From: Clostridia bacterium
Lineage (GTDB): Bacteria; Bacillota; Clostridia; Oscillospirales; CAG-272
DNA: 37,961 nt
Direction of reading: 5' to 3'
Assembly: GCA_900754175.1 (NCBI GenBank)
Contig: CAAEBS010000120.1
Location: forward strand, 1 to 37,961
Part shown: piece after piece, positions 1 to 7,258 of the stretch
How the letters are laid out: every line of letters begins with the position of its first letter
How positions within the stretch are numbered: the first letter of the stretch is position 1
Position numbers and translations under genes: made by a program
Notes under the pieces: model-generated
The model's input: the letters and a program-made list of their open reading frames with translations, nothing else
Told to the model about the DNA's origin: nothing
The model's database searches: none

Positions 1-17
1 GGCGGCTAAACGCCGCC
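1..17. terminator. GC-rich hairpin at left window edge
   Basis: GGCGGC at 1-6 and GCCGCC at 12-17 form a 6-bp stem around a 5-base loop, followed by GTTTT. This is the shape of a small intrinsic terminator for something entering from the left. The window starts inside it, so the full structure and its gene cannot be seen. Confidence 0.35.
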
Positions 18-79
18 GTTTTGCCACTAAAAAGTCAAAAAGACAAGTCATAGGCGGCAAAAACGACCAAGATCGCACC

Positions 80-109
80 AAAAATGCCGACTTCCCGACC
101 GGCATTTTT
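80..109. terminator. Bidirectional-type terminator hairpin
   Basis: A perfect 10-bp stem (AAAAATGCCG at 80-89, CGGCATTTTT at 100-109) has A-rich and T-rich ends, so it could terminate in either direction. On the minus strand it is the second hairpin downstream of the kinase-like gene ending at 161; on the plus strand it could stop transcripts arriving from the left. Confidence 0.6.
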
Positions 110-111
110 GA

Positions 112-147
112 GGGGCTGTTAAAAACATCGAGTTTTTTAACAGCCCC
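112..147 (-). terminator. Intrinsic terminator of the cytidylate kinase-like gene
   Basis: A 14-bp perfect stem (112-125 with 134-147, GGGGCTGTTAAAAA against its complement) lies 13 bases beyond the stop codon at 161. The lower stem is G/C and the upper stem A/T. The tract following it on the minus strand is short, but a second hairpin follows at once, giving a tandem terminator. The plus strand continues with TTGTTTTT. Confidence 0.6.
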
Positions 148-160
148 TTGTTTTTATGGC

Positions 161-766
161 TTAGTCCTGAAAGATCTTGGCAATGGCGGGAACGACCTCC
201 CGGATCTCCACGCCCGTGGTGTTCAGGCAAAGGTCGTAGTTTTTCTTTTCGCCCCACTTGCGACCGGTGTAGAAAGAATAGTATTTCGCACGGTCCCGGT
301 CGATCTGCTGGATGTGTTTTTTCAGTTCCTTTTCGGTGTAGGTCTCGTCGCCGCTGTTCCGGATGATACAGCGCTTGATGCGGCTGTCCATGTCGGCGTA
401 GATGAAAAAGCGGTAAGGCGAGTAGTCACGCAGGATATAATCGGCGCAACGCCCGACGATCACGCAACTGGATTTTTCGGCGAGATCCTTGATGATCTCG
501 CACTGCGCCTGATAGACCGACTGCGTCTGGCGGAAGAGATAATCGTCCGCATAGCTGATGCTTCTGCCCACCGTAATGGGGTACAGGCAGTGCTGGCGGT
601 GCTCCACGACCTGCTGTACATATTCTTCCGACAGGGAAGTGTGGTTGGCGATGGCAGTAAGGATCTCTTTGTCGTAGTATTCGATCTCAAGAGCCTCAGC
701 AAGCCGGCGACCGAATTCCCGTCCGCCACTTCCGAATTCACGTCCTATGGTGATGATCTTTTTCAT
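161..766 (-). CDS. Cytidylate kinase-like family protein
   Basis: Predicted 201-residue cytosolic P-loop kinase. The N-terminus MKKIITIGREFGSGGREFG carries the G-R-x-F-G-S-G-G phosphate-binding loop of the cytidylate kinase-like family (PF13189), followed by a YYDKEIL segment. A V-G-R-C-A-D segment lies mid-protein and basic helices fill the C-terminal half. Members resemble CMP kinase, but their substrate is usually unproven and the canonical cmk is generally a different gene. The ATG at 766 is preferred because CCGGAGG lies just upstream; an in-frame ATG at 793 has no such site. The gene has its own promoter and tandem terminators, so it is probably monocistronic, with possible read-through from the M23 gene. 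The family call is firm; the substrate is unknown. Confidence 0.8.
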   Translation of the reverse strand: MKKIITIGREFGSGGREFGRRLAEALEIEYYDKEILTAIANHTSLSEEYVQQVVEHRQHCLYPITVGRSISYADDYLFRQTQSVYQAQCEIIKDLAEKSSCVIVGRCADYILRDYSPYRFFIYADMDSRIKRCIIRNSGDETYTEKELKKHIQQIDRDRAKYYSFYTGRKWGEKKNYDLCLNTTGVEIREVVPAIAKIFQD

Positions 767-782
767 ATGAACCTCCGGATAA

Positions 783-805
783 CAGGTGGGCATTGCCCGG
801 ACCTG
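783..805 (-). promoter_or_regulatory. Leader hairpin of the kinase-like gene
   Basis: An inverted repeat lies between the promoter and the start codon. On the minus strand CAGGT pairs with ACCTG and, inside a 2-base bulge, GGGC pairs with GCCC around AAT. It falls in the first few tens of bases of the predicted transcript. It could be an RNA stabiliser or an operator palindrome. Confidence 0.35.
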
Positions 806-820
806 TCTTTATCTGTGTTC

Positions 821-849
821 AGTATACCACATTTTCCTCAAATTGTCAA
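821..849 (-). promoter_or_regulatory. Sigma-A promoter of the kinase-like gene
   Basis: On the minus strand the -35 is TTGACA (849-844) and the -10 is TATACT (826-821), separated by 17 bases, with TGG just before the -10 (extended -10). It points at the gene starting at 766. Confidence 0.75.
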
Positions 850-891
850 GGTTTTCTCTTCGACAAAACAGATAAAGTGTACAAGAAGCGG

Positions 892-1899
892 TCAATCCGG
901 CGTTTCGGGATATTCGTAATATACCGTGGAGATCTTTTCGCCGTCGGAGGAGCGCTTCCGGCAGGTCGCCCGGTTCTTTCCGAGAAAGTCGGTCAGGGCG
1001 TACATATCGACCCAGATCTGATTGACGCCGTCCTTCTGAGAGGGGTGGAAAATGATCTGCAAGCCGTAGTGGAGGTGCGGGACGTTGATGTTGTTGGTGT
1101 TTTCCTTACTGCTGTATCCGGTCATGCCGAGGTAGCCGATGACCTCGCCGGCGTTGACGATCTTGCCCTCGTAGGCGTCGCAGTAGGGATGATTTTTCCG
1201 CAGATGCGCATAGTAATAGTAGCGTTTTCCGTCAAAGGAGCGGATGCCGATGCGCCAGCCGCCGTACTGGTTCCAGCCGCAGGCTTCGATATAGCCGCTT
1301 TCCACGGCGATGACCGGGGTGCCGACGCTTCCCATCAGGTCGTGCCCGAGATGCGAGCGGCGGTAGCCGTAGGAGCGTGAGGCGCCGAAGTCGTCGTAGT
1401 GCGTATAGGAATACCCCTGCGCCAGCGGGGAAAAGGCACGCAGACCGTAAAACGCCGTCCGGGTCTCATGCCCGTTTTCATCGGTTTCCACCCGGGTGCC
1501 GGGACCGAGCATACCGCCAAGGATTGCGGAATACGCCTGTCGGTAATAGGCGAAAAGCTTTTGGTTTTTGCACAGCTCCTCGGGGGATTTGCCTTCCCGG
1601 AGCTTTTGGGCAAGCGCCTCGGCGTCCTTCGTCTTGTAGGAGCCGAAGTTGCCGCCGTTTTTGGCGGCGAGCAGGGAAAGCAGGTCGATCCAGGATACCG
1701 CCGCCCCGCTTTCGTGCGCTTCGATATCCAGCCTTGCCGTATCGCTCAGGGCTTTCTGTGTCACCGAAAAATCTACCCAGCGGATATAGCCGGGCGATTC
1801 GCTTTCGGCGGCGACCGTCACGGCGGGGATAAGGATCAGGCAAAGGCACAGGGCAAGTGCCGACAGGCGCCGGGCACCTGTGAAAAAAGAGTGCTTCAT
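892..1899 (-). CDS. Exported M23 family metallopeptidase
   Basis: A 335-residue secreted peptidase predicted to cut peptidoglycan stem peptides or cross-bridges. Residues 1-30 form a signal peptide: basic start, long Leu/Ala core, and a VAA cleavage region. The C-terminal half is the M23 (LytM) fold with zinc ligands H183 and D187 in HLGHD, a YAHL motif at about 230-233, and H275-L-H277. The roughly 150-residue region between signal and catalytic domain contains no domain I recognise. There are two Cys in the mature catalytic region and one near the C-terminus. The ATG at 1899 follows AAGAGGTC at a slightly long spacing. It is transcribed away from nusB and towards the kinase-like gene. No clear terminator follows, so some read-through is likely. 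Confidence 0.88.
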   Translation of the reverse strand: MKHSFFTGARRLSALALCLCLILIPAVTVAAESESPGYIRWVDFSVTQKALSDTARLDIEAHESGAAVSWIDLLSLLAAKNGGNFGSYKTKDAEALAQKLREGKSPEELCKNQKLFAYYRQAYSAILGGMLGPGTRVETDENGHETRTAFYGLRAFSPLAQGYSYTHYDDFGASRSYGYRRSHLGHDLMGSVGTPVIAVESGYIEACGWNQYGGWRIGIRSFDGKRYYYYAHLRKNHPYCDAYEGKIVNAGEVIGYLGMTGYSSKENTNNINVPHLHYGLQIIFHPSQKDGVNQIWVDMYALTDFLGKNRATCRKRSSDGEKISTVYYEYPETPD

Positions 1900-2001
1900 A
1901 AATTTTCAGACCTCTTGATACCGTGCCGCAGACAGTTTTCGGAAAGAATGGATAAAAACACGCCGGAGAGAGAAGCTTTCCGGAAAAAAATCGAAATATC
2001 C

Positions 2002-2026
2002 ATGAATAAATGCAAAAAATATTCAT
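2002..2026. repeat. AT-rich inverted repeat upstream of the nusB promoter
   Basis: ATGAATA (2002-2008) and TATTCAT (2020-2026) are 7-base inverted arms around an 11-base spacer, ending 7 bases before the nusB -35 box. It lies in the divergent region between the M23 gene and nusB. The arms resemble ArgR half-sites, but the spacing is wrong for a standard ARG box. It may be an operator of another regulator. Confidence 0.35.
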
Positions 2027-2033
2027 TCAGTCC

Positions 2034-2062
2034 TTGACTTTTCGGCACTTTGGAATTATAAT
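2034..2062 (+). promoter_or_regulatory. Sigma-A promoter of the nusB operon
   Basis: TTGACT (2034-2039) and TATAAT (2057-2062) are separated by 17 bases, about 94 bases before the nusB start. It is the only strong promoter I see before the tightly packed run from nusB to ybaK, so it probably drives most of that operon. Confidence 0.85.
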
Positions 2063-2155
2063 ATTTAGTATGGAATATTATGCCCAAAGTATAGTATTGT
2101 AATTTTTGCCAACAGGGAAAGGATACTTCCGGGAGTATAGCCGGAGGAAAAGGTC

Positions 2156-2602
2156 ATGAGTATGTTAAGCAGACGGGAAGCCCGGGAAAATTTGCTGGAA
2201 TTGTTGTTTGAAACCGAGTTCCGCTCGGATGAAAGCTTTGAGGAGATCTATGCGATTTCCGCCGCAGAAAGGGAGCTGCCCGATGACTCCTACGTAAAGG
2301 ACGGATATTTTACCATCTGCCGGGAAAGAGAAGCGATCGACGGAATGATCGGCAGACACTCCAACGGCTGGAAGCCCAGCCGTCTGACCCGCATTTCCCG
2401 CTCGATTTTGCGCCTTGGGGTGTACGAGATGATGTATTTGCCGAAAATTCCTTTCAGCGTGTCGATCAACGAGGCGGTGGAACTGAGCAAGAAATATGAC
2501 GACGAAAAGGCAAGACCCTTTATCAACGGTGTGCTGAACTCTGTGAAAGACGAGCTTTCCGCCGCAGGCGGTGAGAAAGCCGGGGACGGCGCAGAGGCAT
2601 GA
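2156..2602 (+). CDS. nusB: Transcription antitermination factor NusB
   Basis: A 148-residue all-helical RNA-binding protein that pairs with NusE (S10) on boxA RNA to support antitermination of rRNA transcription. The N-terminal SRREARENLLELLFETEF and the C-terminal SINEAVELSKKYDDEKARPFINGVLN pattern are diagnostic of NusB. The acidic/Ala tail is slightly longer than usual. The ATG at 2156 follows CCGGAGGAAAAGGTC; an in-frame ATG two codons later is less well placed. It is the first gene of the operon and overlaps the next gene by 4 bases (ATGA), indicating translational coupling. Confidence 0.95.
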   Translation: MSMLSRREARENLLELLFETEFRSDESFEEIYAISAAERELPDDSYVKDGYFTICREREAIDGMIGRHSNGWKPSRLTRISRSILRLGVYEMMYLPKIPFSVSINEAVELSKKYDDEKARPFINGVLNSVKDELSAAGGEKAGDGAEA

Positions 2603-3552
2603 AGCGCTGTTACGTAGGCTTTGACACCAGCAATTACACGACCTCTGCGGCGGTGTGCTCGGAGGAGGGAGAGATCCTTGCCAATCTCAAGCGCCCGTTG
2701 CCCGTCCGGGAGGGGGAGCGTGGGGTGCGCCAGTCGGAGGCGGTGTTCTCCCACGTGCGCAACCTTGCCCCGCTTTGCGATGAGCTGAAAGAAACGCTTG
2801 ACGGGCTTACGCCGGTTGCGGTCGGGGTGTCGTCACGTCCCCGGGACGGGGCGGACTCCTATATGCCGTGCTTTCTTTCCGGCGTGGCGGCGGCGCACGC
2901 TTTTGCGGCGGCGTCGGACAGTGCGGTGTATGAGTTTTCCCACCAGGCGGGACATATCATGGCGGCTCTGTACCGTTCCGGCAGGTGCGAGGAGCTGGCA
3001 AGCCGGAAATTTCTTTCGTTTCACATTTCGGGCGGCACGACCGACGTTCTTCTGGTCACGCCCCGGGAAGCCGGATTTTCGGTGGAGTGCGTCGGCGGAA
3101 GCGCCGACCTGCACGCCGGGCAGGTCATCGACCGGGTGGGCGTTGCCATGGGGCTTCGCTTCCCGTGCGGCAGGGAAATGGAGGCGCTTGCCACGGCGTT
3201 TGACGGAAAGCTTCCCCGTCACAGGGTAACCGTGCGGGATGGCGTGTGCAGTCTGTCGGGCGCTGAAAACCTTGCCGTAAAGCTGTACCGGGAGACCGGC
3301 GACCGGCAGGCAACGGCGGCTTTGGTGTTTGATTTTATCTGCCGGACGCTGATTGCGCTGGGCGAGGACAGAATGTCGGTTTACGACAGACTTCCGGTAT
3401 TGTTTGCCGGCGGGGTCATGTCCAACCGGTGGATGCGGAAAGCGCTGTGCGAGCATTTTGACGCCTGCTTTGCGCCGCCTGAATTTTCGGCGGACAATGC
3501 GGCGGGGATCGCCCTGCTTTGCCGGCGGCGTGCGCTGTGGGAGAGAATATGA
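2599..3552 (+). CDS. TsaD/Kae1-like paralogue (M22 fold)
   Basis: A 317-residue ASKHA-fold protein of the TsaD/Kae1 (peptidase M22) family. Family features seen: the metal-binding H115-x3-H119 pair in FSHQAGH, an SGGTT phosphate-loop motif in place of the usual SGGHT, the GQVIDRVGVAMGL helix, AGGVMSN near the C-terminus, and the ADNAAG motif supplying the distal metal-ligand Asp. True TsaD makes tRNA t6A37 together with TsaB and TsaE. This protein diverges around those motifs and sits between nusB and xseA, with no tsaB or tsaE nearby. I infer a clostridial paralogue whose substrate is unknown, possibly another carbamoyl or threonylcarbamoyl transfer. Its start overlaps the nusB stop, and its stop overlaps the xseA start. 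Confidence 0.8.
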   Translation: MKRCYVGFDTSNYTTSAAVCSEEGEILANLKRPLPVREGERGVRQSEAVFSHVRNLAPLCDELKETLDGLTPVAVGVSSRPRDGADSYMPCFLSGVAAAHAFAAASDSAVYEFSHQAGHIMAALYRSGRCEELASRKFLSFHISGGTTDVLLVTPREAGFSVECVGGSADLHAGQVIDRVGVAMGLRFPCGREMEALATAFDGKLPRHRVTVRDGVCSLSGAENLAVKLYRETGDRQATAALVFDFICRTLIALGEDRMSVYDRLPVLFAGGVMSNRWMRKALCEHFDACFAPPEFSADNAAGIALLCRRRALWERI

Positions 3553-4790
3553 ACGGTCTGAATGAAAACGTGCTGACGGTATCGCAGGTCAACGGATACC
3601 TGAAGCTTCTGATCGAGCAGGACGATTTTCTGAATCAGGTGGCGGTGCGGGGAGAGCTTTCCAATTGCAAGCTTCACTCCAGCGGACATCTGTATTTCAC
3701 CCTGAAAGACGGGGAATCGGAGCTTGCGGCGATCATGTTCCGCAGTGCGGCGACAAGGTTGCCCTTTGTTCCGAAAAGCGGGATGAAGGTCACGGTCTAC
3801 GGAAAAATATCAGTCTATGAAAAGGGCGGGCGCTATCAGCTGTACGCCGAAACCATGCTGGAGGACGGCTTGGGGGCGCTGTGGCTGGAGTTTGAGCGCC
3901 TCAAGAAAAAACTGGAGGCGGAGGGGCTGTTTGACCCCGGGCGCAAGCGACCGCTTCCCGCCTATCCGTCGTGTGTGGGGATCGTCACATCCCCCACGGG
4001 TGCGGCAGTCTGGGATATGGTCAACATCACCGGTCGCCGGTTTCCGGGGGTCAGGATTTTGATCTGCCCGGTGCTGGTGCAGGGCGCTTCGGCGTCTGCG
4101 TCCATGTGCCGTGCGCTTGCGTATCTGAATGTAACGAAAGCCTGCGACGTCATTATTCTTGGGCGGGGCGGCGGCTCTGCGGAGGATCTGTGGGCGTTCA
4201 ACGATGAAGGTCTGGTGCGTGCGGTGGCGGCGTCGGAGATCCCGATCGTCTCGGCGGTCGGACATGAGACCGACTTTACCCTTTGCGATTTTGCCGCCGA
4301 TCAGCGTGCGCCCACGCCGTCAGCGGCGGCAGAGCTTGTGCTCCGGGATCACCGGGACGTTCTGCAAAGGTTTGACGGGCTTTCCGAGCGCATGGATGCG
4401 TGCATGGAATCCCGCCTGCAACGCTACCGCAGCCGGCTTACCGAATGGGAACAGCGCCTGAAGCTTTGCTCCCCGGAGGGACGGCTGAAAGAGCAGAGAA
4501 ACCGGCTGGAGCGGCTGACGACCGGTATGGATGCATCGATGCAGAACCGGCTGGGCAGTGCCAGACAGCGGCTGGAGCTTGCCGTCAACCACCTGGAGGC
4601 GGTCAACCCGCTGGCGGTGCTGGCAAGGGGCTACGGCGTGGTGCAGGATAGCGAGGGGCGTGTGGTCTCCTCTGTGGCGGCGCTTCGTGTGGGAGAGCCG
4701 GTCACGATACGGCTGTCGGACGGTCGTGCCGTGGCGGAGATCCGTTCAAAAGAAAAAGAGCAGGCGAAAGGTCTGCGGAAAGAGCACTGA
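3549..4790 (+). CDS. xseA: Exodeoxyribonuclease VII large subunit
   Basis: A 413-residue catalytic subunit of exonuclease VII, which degrades single-stranded DNA to oligonucleotides in repair and recombination. The N-terminal OB-fold (about 1-100) contains LTVSQVNGYLK and the GHLYFTLKD motif. The central nuclease domain includes GIVTSPTGAAVWDM, the GRGGGSAEDLWAFNDE signature and SAVGHETDFTLCDFAAD. The C-terminal third is a long coiled coil that in the family binds XseB. It is a little shorter than the E. coli protein, mainly in the coiled coil. The ATG at 3549 overlaps the preceding stop (ATGA); an in-frame ATG at 3519 lies inside the upstream gene and is rejected. Confidence 0.95.
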   Translation: MNGLNENVLTVSQVNGYLKLLIEQDDFLNQVAVRGELSNCKLHSSGHLYFTLKDGESELAAIMFRSAATRLPFVPKSGMKVTVYGKISVYEKGGRYQLYAETMLEDGLGALWLEFERLKKKLEAEGLFDPGRKRPLPAYPSCVGIVTSPTGAAVWDMVNITGRRFPGVRILICPVLVQGASASASMCRALAYLNVTKACDVIILGRGGGSAEDLWAFNDEGLVRAVAASEIPIVSAVGHETDFTLCDFAADQRAPTPSAAAELVLRDHRDVLQRFDGLSERMDACMESRLQRYRSRLTEWEQRLKLCSPEGRLKEQRNRLERLTTGMDASMQNRLGSARQRLELAVNHLEAVNPLAVLARGYGVVQDSEGRVVSSVAALRVGEPVTIRLSDGRAVAEIRSKEKEQAKGLRKEH

Positions 4791-4791
4791 A

Positions 4792-5064
4792 ATGAAAGAG
4801 AAAGATACGGTGTCGGAGCAAGTGGATTTTGAAGCCTCCATGAAGCGACTGGAGGAGATCTGCGCCGCTCTGGCAAATGAAAATATAAGTCTGGAGGAAT
4901 CCCTGAAGGTCTATGAAGAGGGCGTAAAGCTGGTAAGGCTGTGCACGCAGAAGCTGGAGGATGCCGAGCGGGACGTCAGAATTCTGAAGGTCGGCGCCGA
5001 CGGCGAGATCGTGGAAGCCGATTTTCTGGCGCAGGGAGCGCAGGCTCAGGGGGAAAAAGCATAA
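4792..5064 (+). CDS. xseB: Exodeoxyribonuclease VII small subunit
   Basis: A 90-residue helical-hairpin partner of XseA. The segment DFEASMKRLEEICAALAN followed by SLEESLKVYEEGVKLVRLC is the typical XseB pattern. The Ala/Gly/Gln-rich tail after residue 70 is variable in the family. The ATG at 4792 comes one base after the xseA stop; longer in-frame starts lie inside xseA. Its TAA shares one base with the ispA ATG. Adjacency to xseA supports stoichiometric production of the complex. Confidence 0.93.
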   Translation: MKEKDTVSEQVDFEASMKRLEEICAALANENISLEESLKVYEEGVKLVRLCTQKLEDAERDVRILKVGADGEIVEADFLAQGAQAQGEKA

Positions 5065-5963
5065 TGGAAAACGTAAATCAGAAAATGAAACAATATCTGG
5101 AGGAAAACGCCGCCGCAACCGAAAAGGCGCTGGAGGGGTATTTTGCGGGAGAGGATGCGGATCTGAACCGGATCTTTGAGGCACAGCGCTACTCGCTTCT
5201 GGGCGGCGGCAAGCGGATCCGTCCGTTTCTCGTCAACACCTGTTGCAAAACGCTCGGGGGCAATGCGGAAGTATCCATGCCGTATGCCTGTGCGCTGGAG
5301 ATGATCCACACCTATTCGCTGATCCACGACGATCTTCCCTGTATGGACGACGACGATCTCCGGCGGGGAAAGCCGACCAACCATAAGAAATTCGGAGAAT
5401 CCACGGCGGTTCTTGCCGGCGACGCTCTGCTGACCCGTGCGTTCGGCGTGGCGGCGTCCAATCCTTTTGCCGACAGCGCCGCAAACAATATGGCGGTGCG
5501 GATCCTGTCGGACGCCGCAGGCGACCGGGGCATGATCGGCGGGCAGGTGATTGACCTTGAGGGCGAGCATACCCGGCTGGAGCTGGAAAAGCTGTTGCGC
5601 CTGCACCACCTCAAAACCGGAGCCTTGATCCGCTGTGCGGTACTGCTCGGGTGCCTGGCGGCGGGATATATGCCCGATACGCCGGAAGCGAAAGCCATGG
5701 AGGAATACGCCGACAAGGTGGGGCTGTGCTTCCAGGTGATCGACGACATTTTTGACGTCAGCGGCACGCCCGAACTTCTGGGCAAGAACGTCGGCTCGGA
5801 CGCCGGACATCACAAGACCACCTTTATGGCGTACTTTACCGAAGCCGAAGCGAGAGCGTATGCCGAGCGGTGCACGGCAGAGGCGGTCTCGGCGATTTCG
5901 GAGCTGAAAAATTCGGAACTTCTCACCGATTTTGCGGTCTTTCTTCTCAACCGCAAATACTGA
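5064..5963 (+). CDS. ispA: Farnesyl diphosphate synthase (polyprenyl synthetase)
   Basis: A 299-residue short-chain trans-prenyl transferase condensing IPP with DMAPP and GPP to farnesyl diphosphate, the precursor of undecaprenyl phosphate and quinone tails. The substrate-binding GGGKRIRP lies at 47-54. The first Asp-rich motif is in HDDLPCMDDDDLRRG (88-102), and the second is DDIFD (227-231) with FQVIDDIFDVSG around it. The ATG at 5064 is set by the TAATG junction with xseB. The C-terminus is of normal length. In many Clostridia dxs follows ispA; here a divergent-PAP2 gene follows after a 37-base gap. Confidence 0.93.
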   Translation: MENVNQKMKQYLEENAAATEKALEGYFAGEDADLNRIFEAQRYSLLGGGKRIRPFLVNTCCKTLGGNAEVSMPYACALEMIHTYSLIHDDLPCMDDDDLRRGKPTNHKKFGESTAVLAGDALLTRAFGVAASNPFADSAANNMAVRILSDAAGDRGMIGGQVIDLEGEHTRLELEKLLRLHHLKTGALIRCAVLLGCLAAGYMPDTPEAKAMEEYADKVGLCFQVIDDIFDVSGTPELLGKNVGSDAGHHKTTFMAYFTEAEARAYAERCTAEAVSAISELKNSELLTDFAVFLLNRKY

Positions 5964-6000
5964 GCCGGACGGCTTTTGAGAAAAGAGGTTAAAACGATTC

Positions 6001-6468
6001 ATGACCATAGTAAAGCAGATCTTTGGAAATTATCTTCTGATGAGCGCCCTGTGCGCATGGCTGATAGCGCAGATTCTGAAAGTGTTCACCGGAATGTTCA
6101 GCGAGCAGAAATTCAGCTTTTTCAAGCTTTTCTTCTCCAACGGCGGTATGCCAAGCTCACATTCTGCAACCGTGATGGCGCTGACCACCGCCTGTGCGAT
6201 CTCCTACGGCTTCGGCTCCGCTCCTTTTGCCATTTCGCTGATCGTCTCTATCATCGTGATGAACGACGCTTTCGGCGTCCGCTATGAGACGGGAGAGCAG
6301 GCAAAGATTCTGAACCGCATTACCCGGGAGCTGTTTTCCGGAAATCCCGACAACATCAACACCGGTCTGAAGGAGCTTGTGGGACACACCCCCTTTCAGG
6401 TGCTGATGGGGGCGCTCTGCGGCATTGCGGTGGGAGTTCTGATGGCGTTTCCCATGGGTGAGCTATGA
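6001..6468 (+). CDS. Divergent PAP2 family membrane protein
   Basis: A 155-residue integral membrane protein of the divergent PAP2 family (DUF212, B. subtilis YuiD type). The signature NGGMPSSHSATVMAL at about 47-61 contains the Ser-His-Ser phosphatase-like motif, and NDAFGVRYETGEQA follows a transmembrane helix. Hydrophobic segments lie near 10-30, 55-90 and 132-150. Members are presumed lipid or isoprenoid phosphatases or phosphatase-like proteins. Its place straight after ispA suggests, by context only, prenyl-phosphate handling. The ATG at 6001 lies after AAGAGGTTAAAACGATTC. It overlaps tlyA by 4 bases. Confidence 0.85.
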   Translation: MTIVKQIFGNYLLMSALCAWLIAQILKVFTGMFSEQKFSFFKLFFSNGGMPSSHSATVMALTTACAISYGFGSAPFAISLIVSIIVMNDAFGVRYETGEQAKILNRITRELFSGNPDNINTGLKELVGHTPFQVLMGALCGIAVGVLMAFPMGEL

Positions 6469-7247
6469 GAGCCGATCAGTATCTTCCGGCGGCGGGGTAC
6501 ACCGCCAGCAGGAAGCGGGCGCAGGATCTGATCCTCGCCGGAGCGGTGAAGATCGACGGCGTGACGGTGAAAAAGCCGTCCTCACCGGTCAACGAGGCGA
6601 TCGAACATACGGTGGAGATCGAGCAGGTCTTTGCCTACGTCAGCCGTGGGGGTACCAAGCTCCAGGCGGCGCTGGACGCCTTCGGCATCTCGGTAAACCG
6701 GCTTAAGGCGGTGGACGTGGGAGCCTCCACGGGGGGCTTTACCGACTGCCTTCTGCGCCGGGGAGCGGCAGAGGTGATCGCCGTGGACGCCGGCGTGGGG
6801 CAGCTTCACGAATCGCTCCTGCGGGATGAAAGAGTCCGGTCGGTGGAGCATTTCAACGCCCGGGAGCTGTCGGTTGCCGTGACCGGCGGGGAATGTGATA
6901 TTGCGGTGGCGGACGTCTCCTTTATTTCGCAGACCTACCTGATCGCTCCGATCGCTTCGGTTCTGAAGCCGGGCGGTATCTTTGTCAGCCTGATCAAGCC
7001 GCAGTTTGAGGCGGGCAGGAGCGCACTCGGAAAAAACGGCGTGGTGCACAATAGCGCCTATCGTTTCCTTGCGGCAAAGCGGGTCATTCAGTGCGCCGTG
7101 GAAAACGGCTTTGACTGTCTCGGACTGATTCCGTCCCCCATTGAGGGCGGAGACGGAAACAAGGAATATCTTGCGTATTTTGTGAAAAAATCCTGTATCA
7201 AGCCAAGGGTGGATGATAAGCAGATCAAACGCATCACGCTGATGTAA
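6465..7247 (+). CDS. tlyA: TlyA family rRNA 2'-O-methyltransferase / hemolysin A
   Basis: A 260-residue S4-domain plus Rossmann methyltransferase. Residues 1-60 form the S4 RNA-binding domain (MRADQYLPAAGYTASRKRAQDLI pattern in two parts). The SAM-binding motif VDVGASTGGFTD is at 83-94, with VDAGVGQL after it and a catalytic-type Lys in LIKPQFEA. In mycobacteria TlyA 2'-O-methylates 16S and 23S rRNA; here the exact target is inferred. The start overlaps the upstream stop (ATGAGA). Clustering with nadK, argR and recN is conserved in Firmicutes. Confidence 0.9.
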   Translation: MRADQYLPAAGYTASRKRAQDLILAGAVKIDGVTVKKPSSPVNEAIEHTVEIEQVFAYVSRGGTKLQAALDAFGISVNRLKAVDVGASTGGFTDCLLRRGAAEVIAVDAGVGQLHESLLRDERVRSVEHFNARELSVAVTGGECDIAVADVSFISQTYLIAPIASVLKPGGIFVSLIKPQFEAGRSALGKNGVVHNSAYRFLAAKRVIQCAVENGFDCLGLIPSPIEGGDGNKEYLAYFVKKSCIKPRVDDKQIKRITLM

Positions 7248-7258
7248 CGGGAGAACCC

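Noticed and set aside
80..147. A transposon end or CRISPR-like repeat at the left edge
   Set aside because: The inverted repeats differ from each other, are not direct repeats with spacers, and fit tandem terminators after the kinase-like gene.
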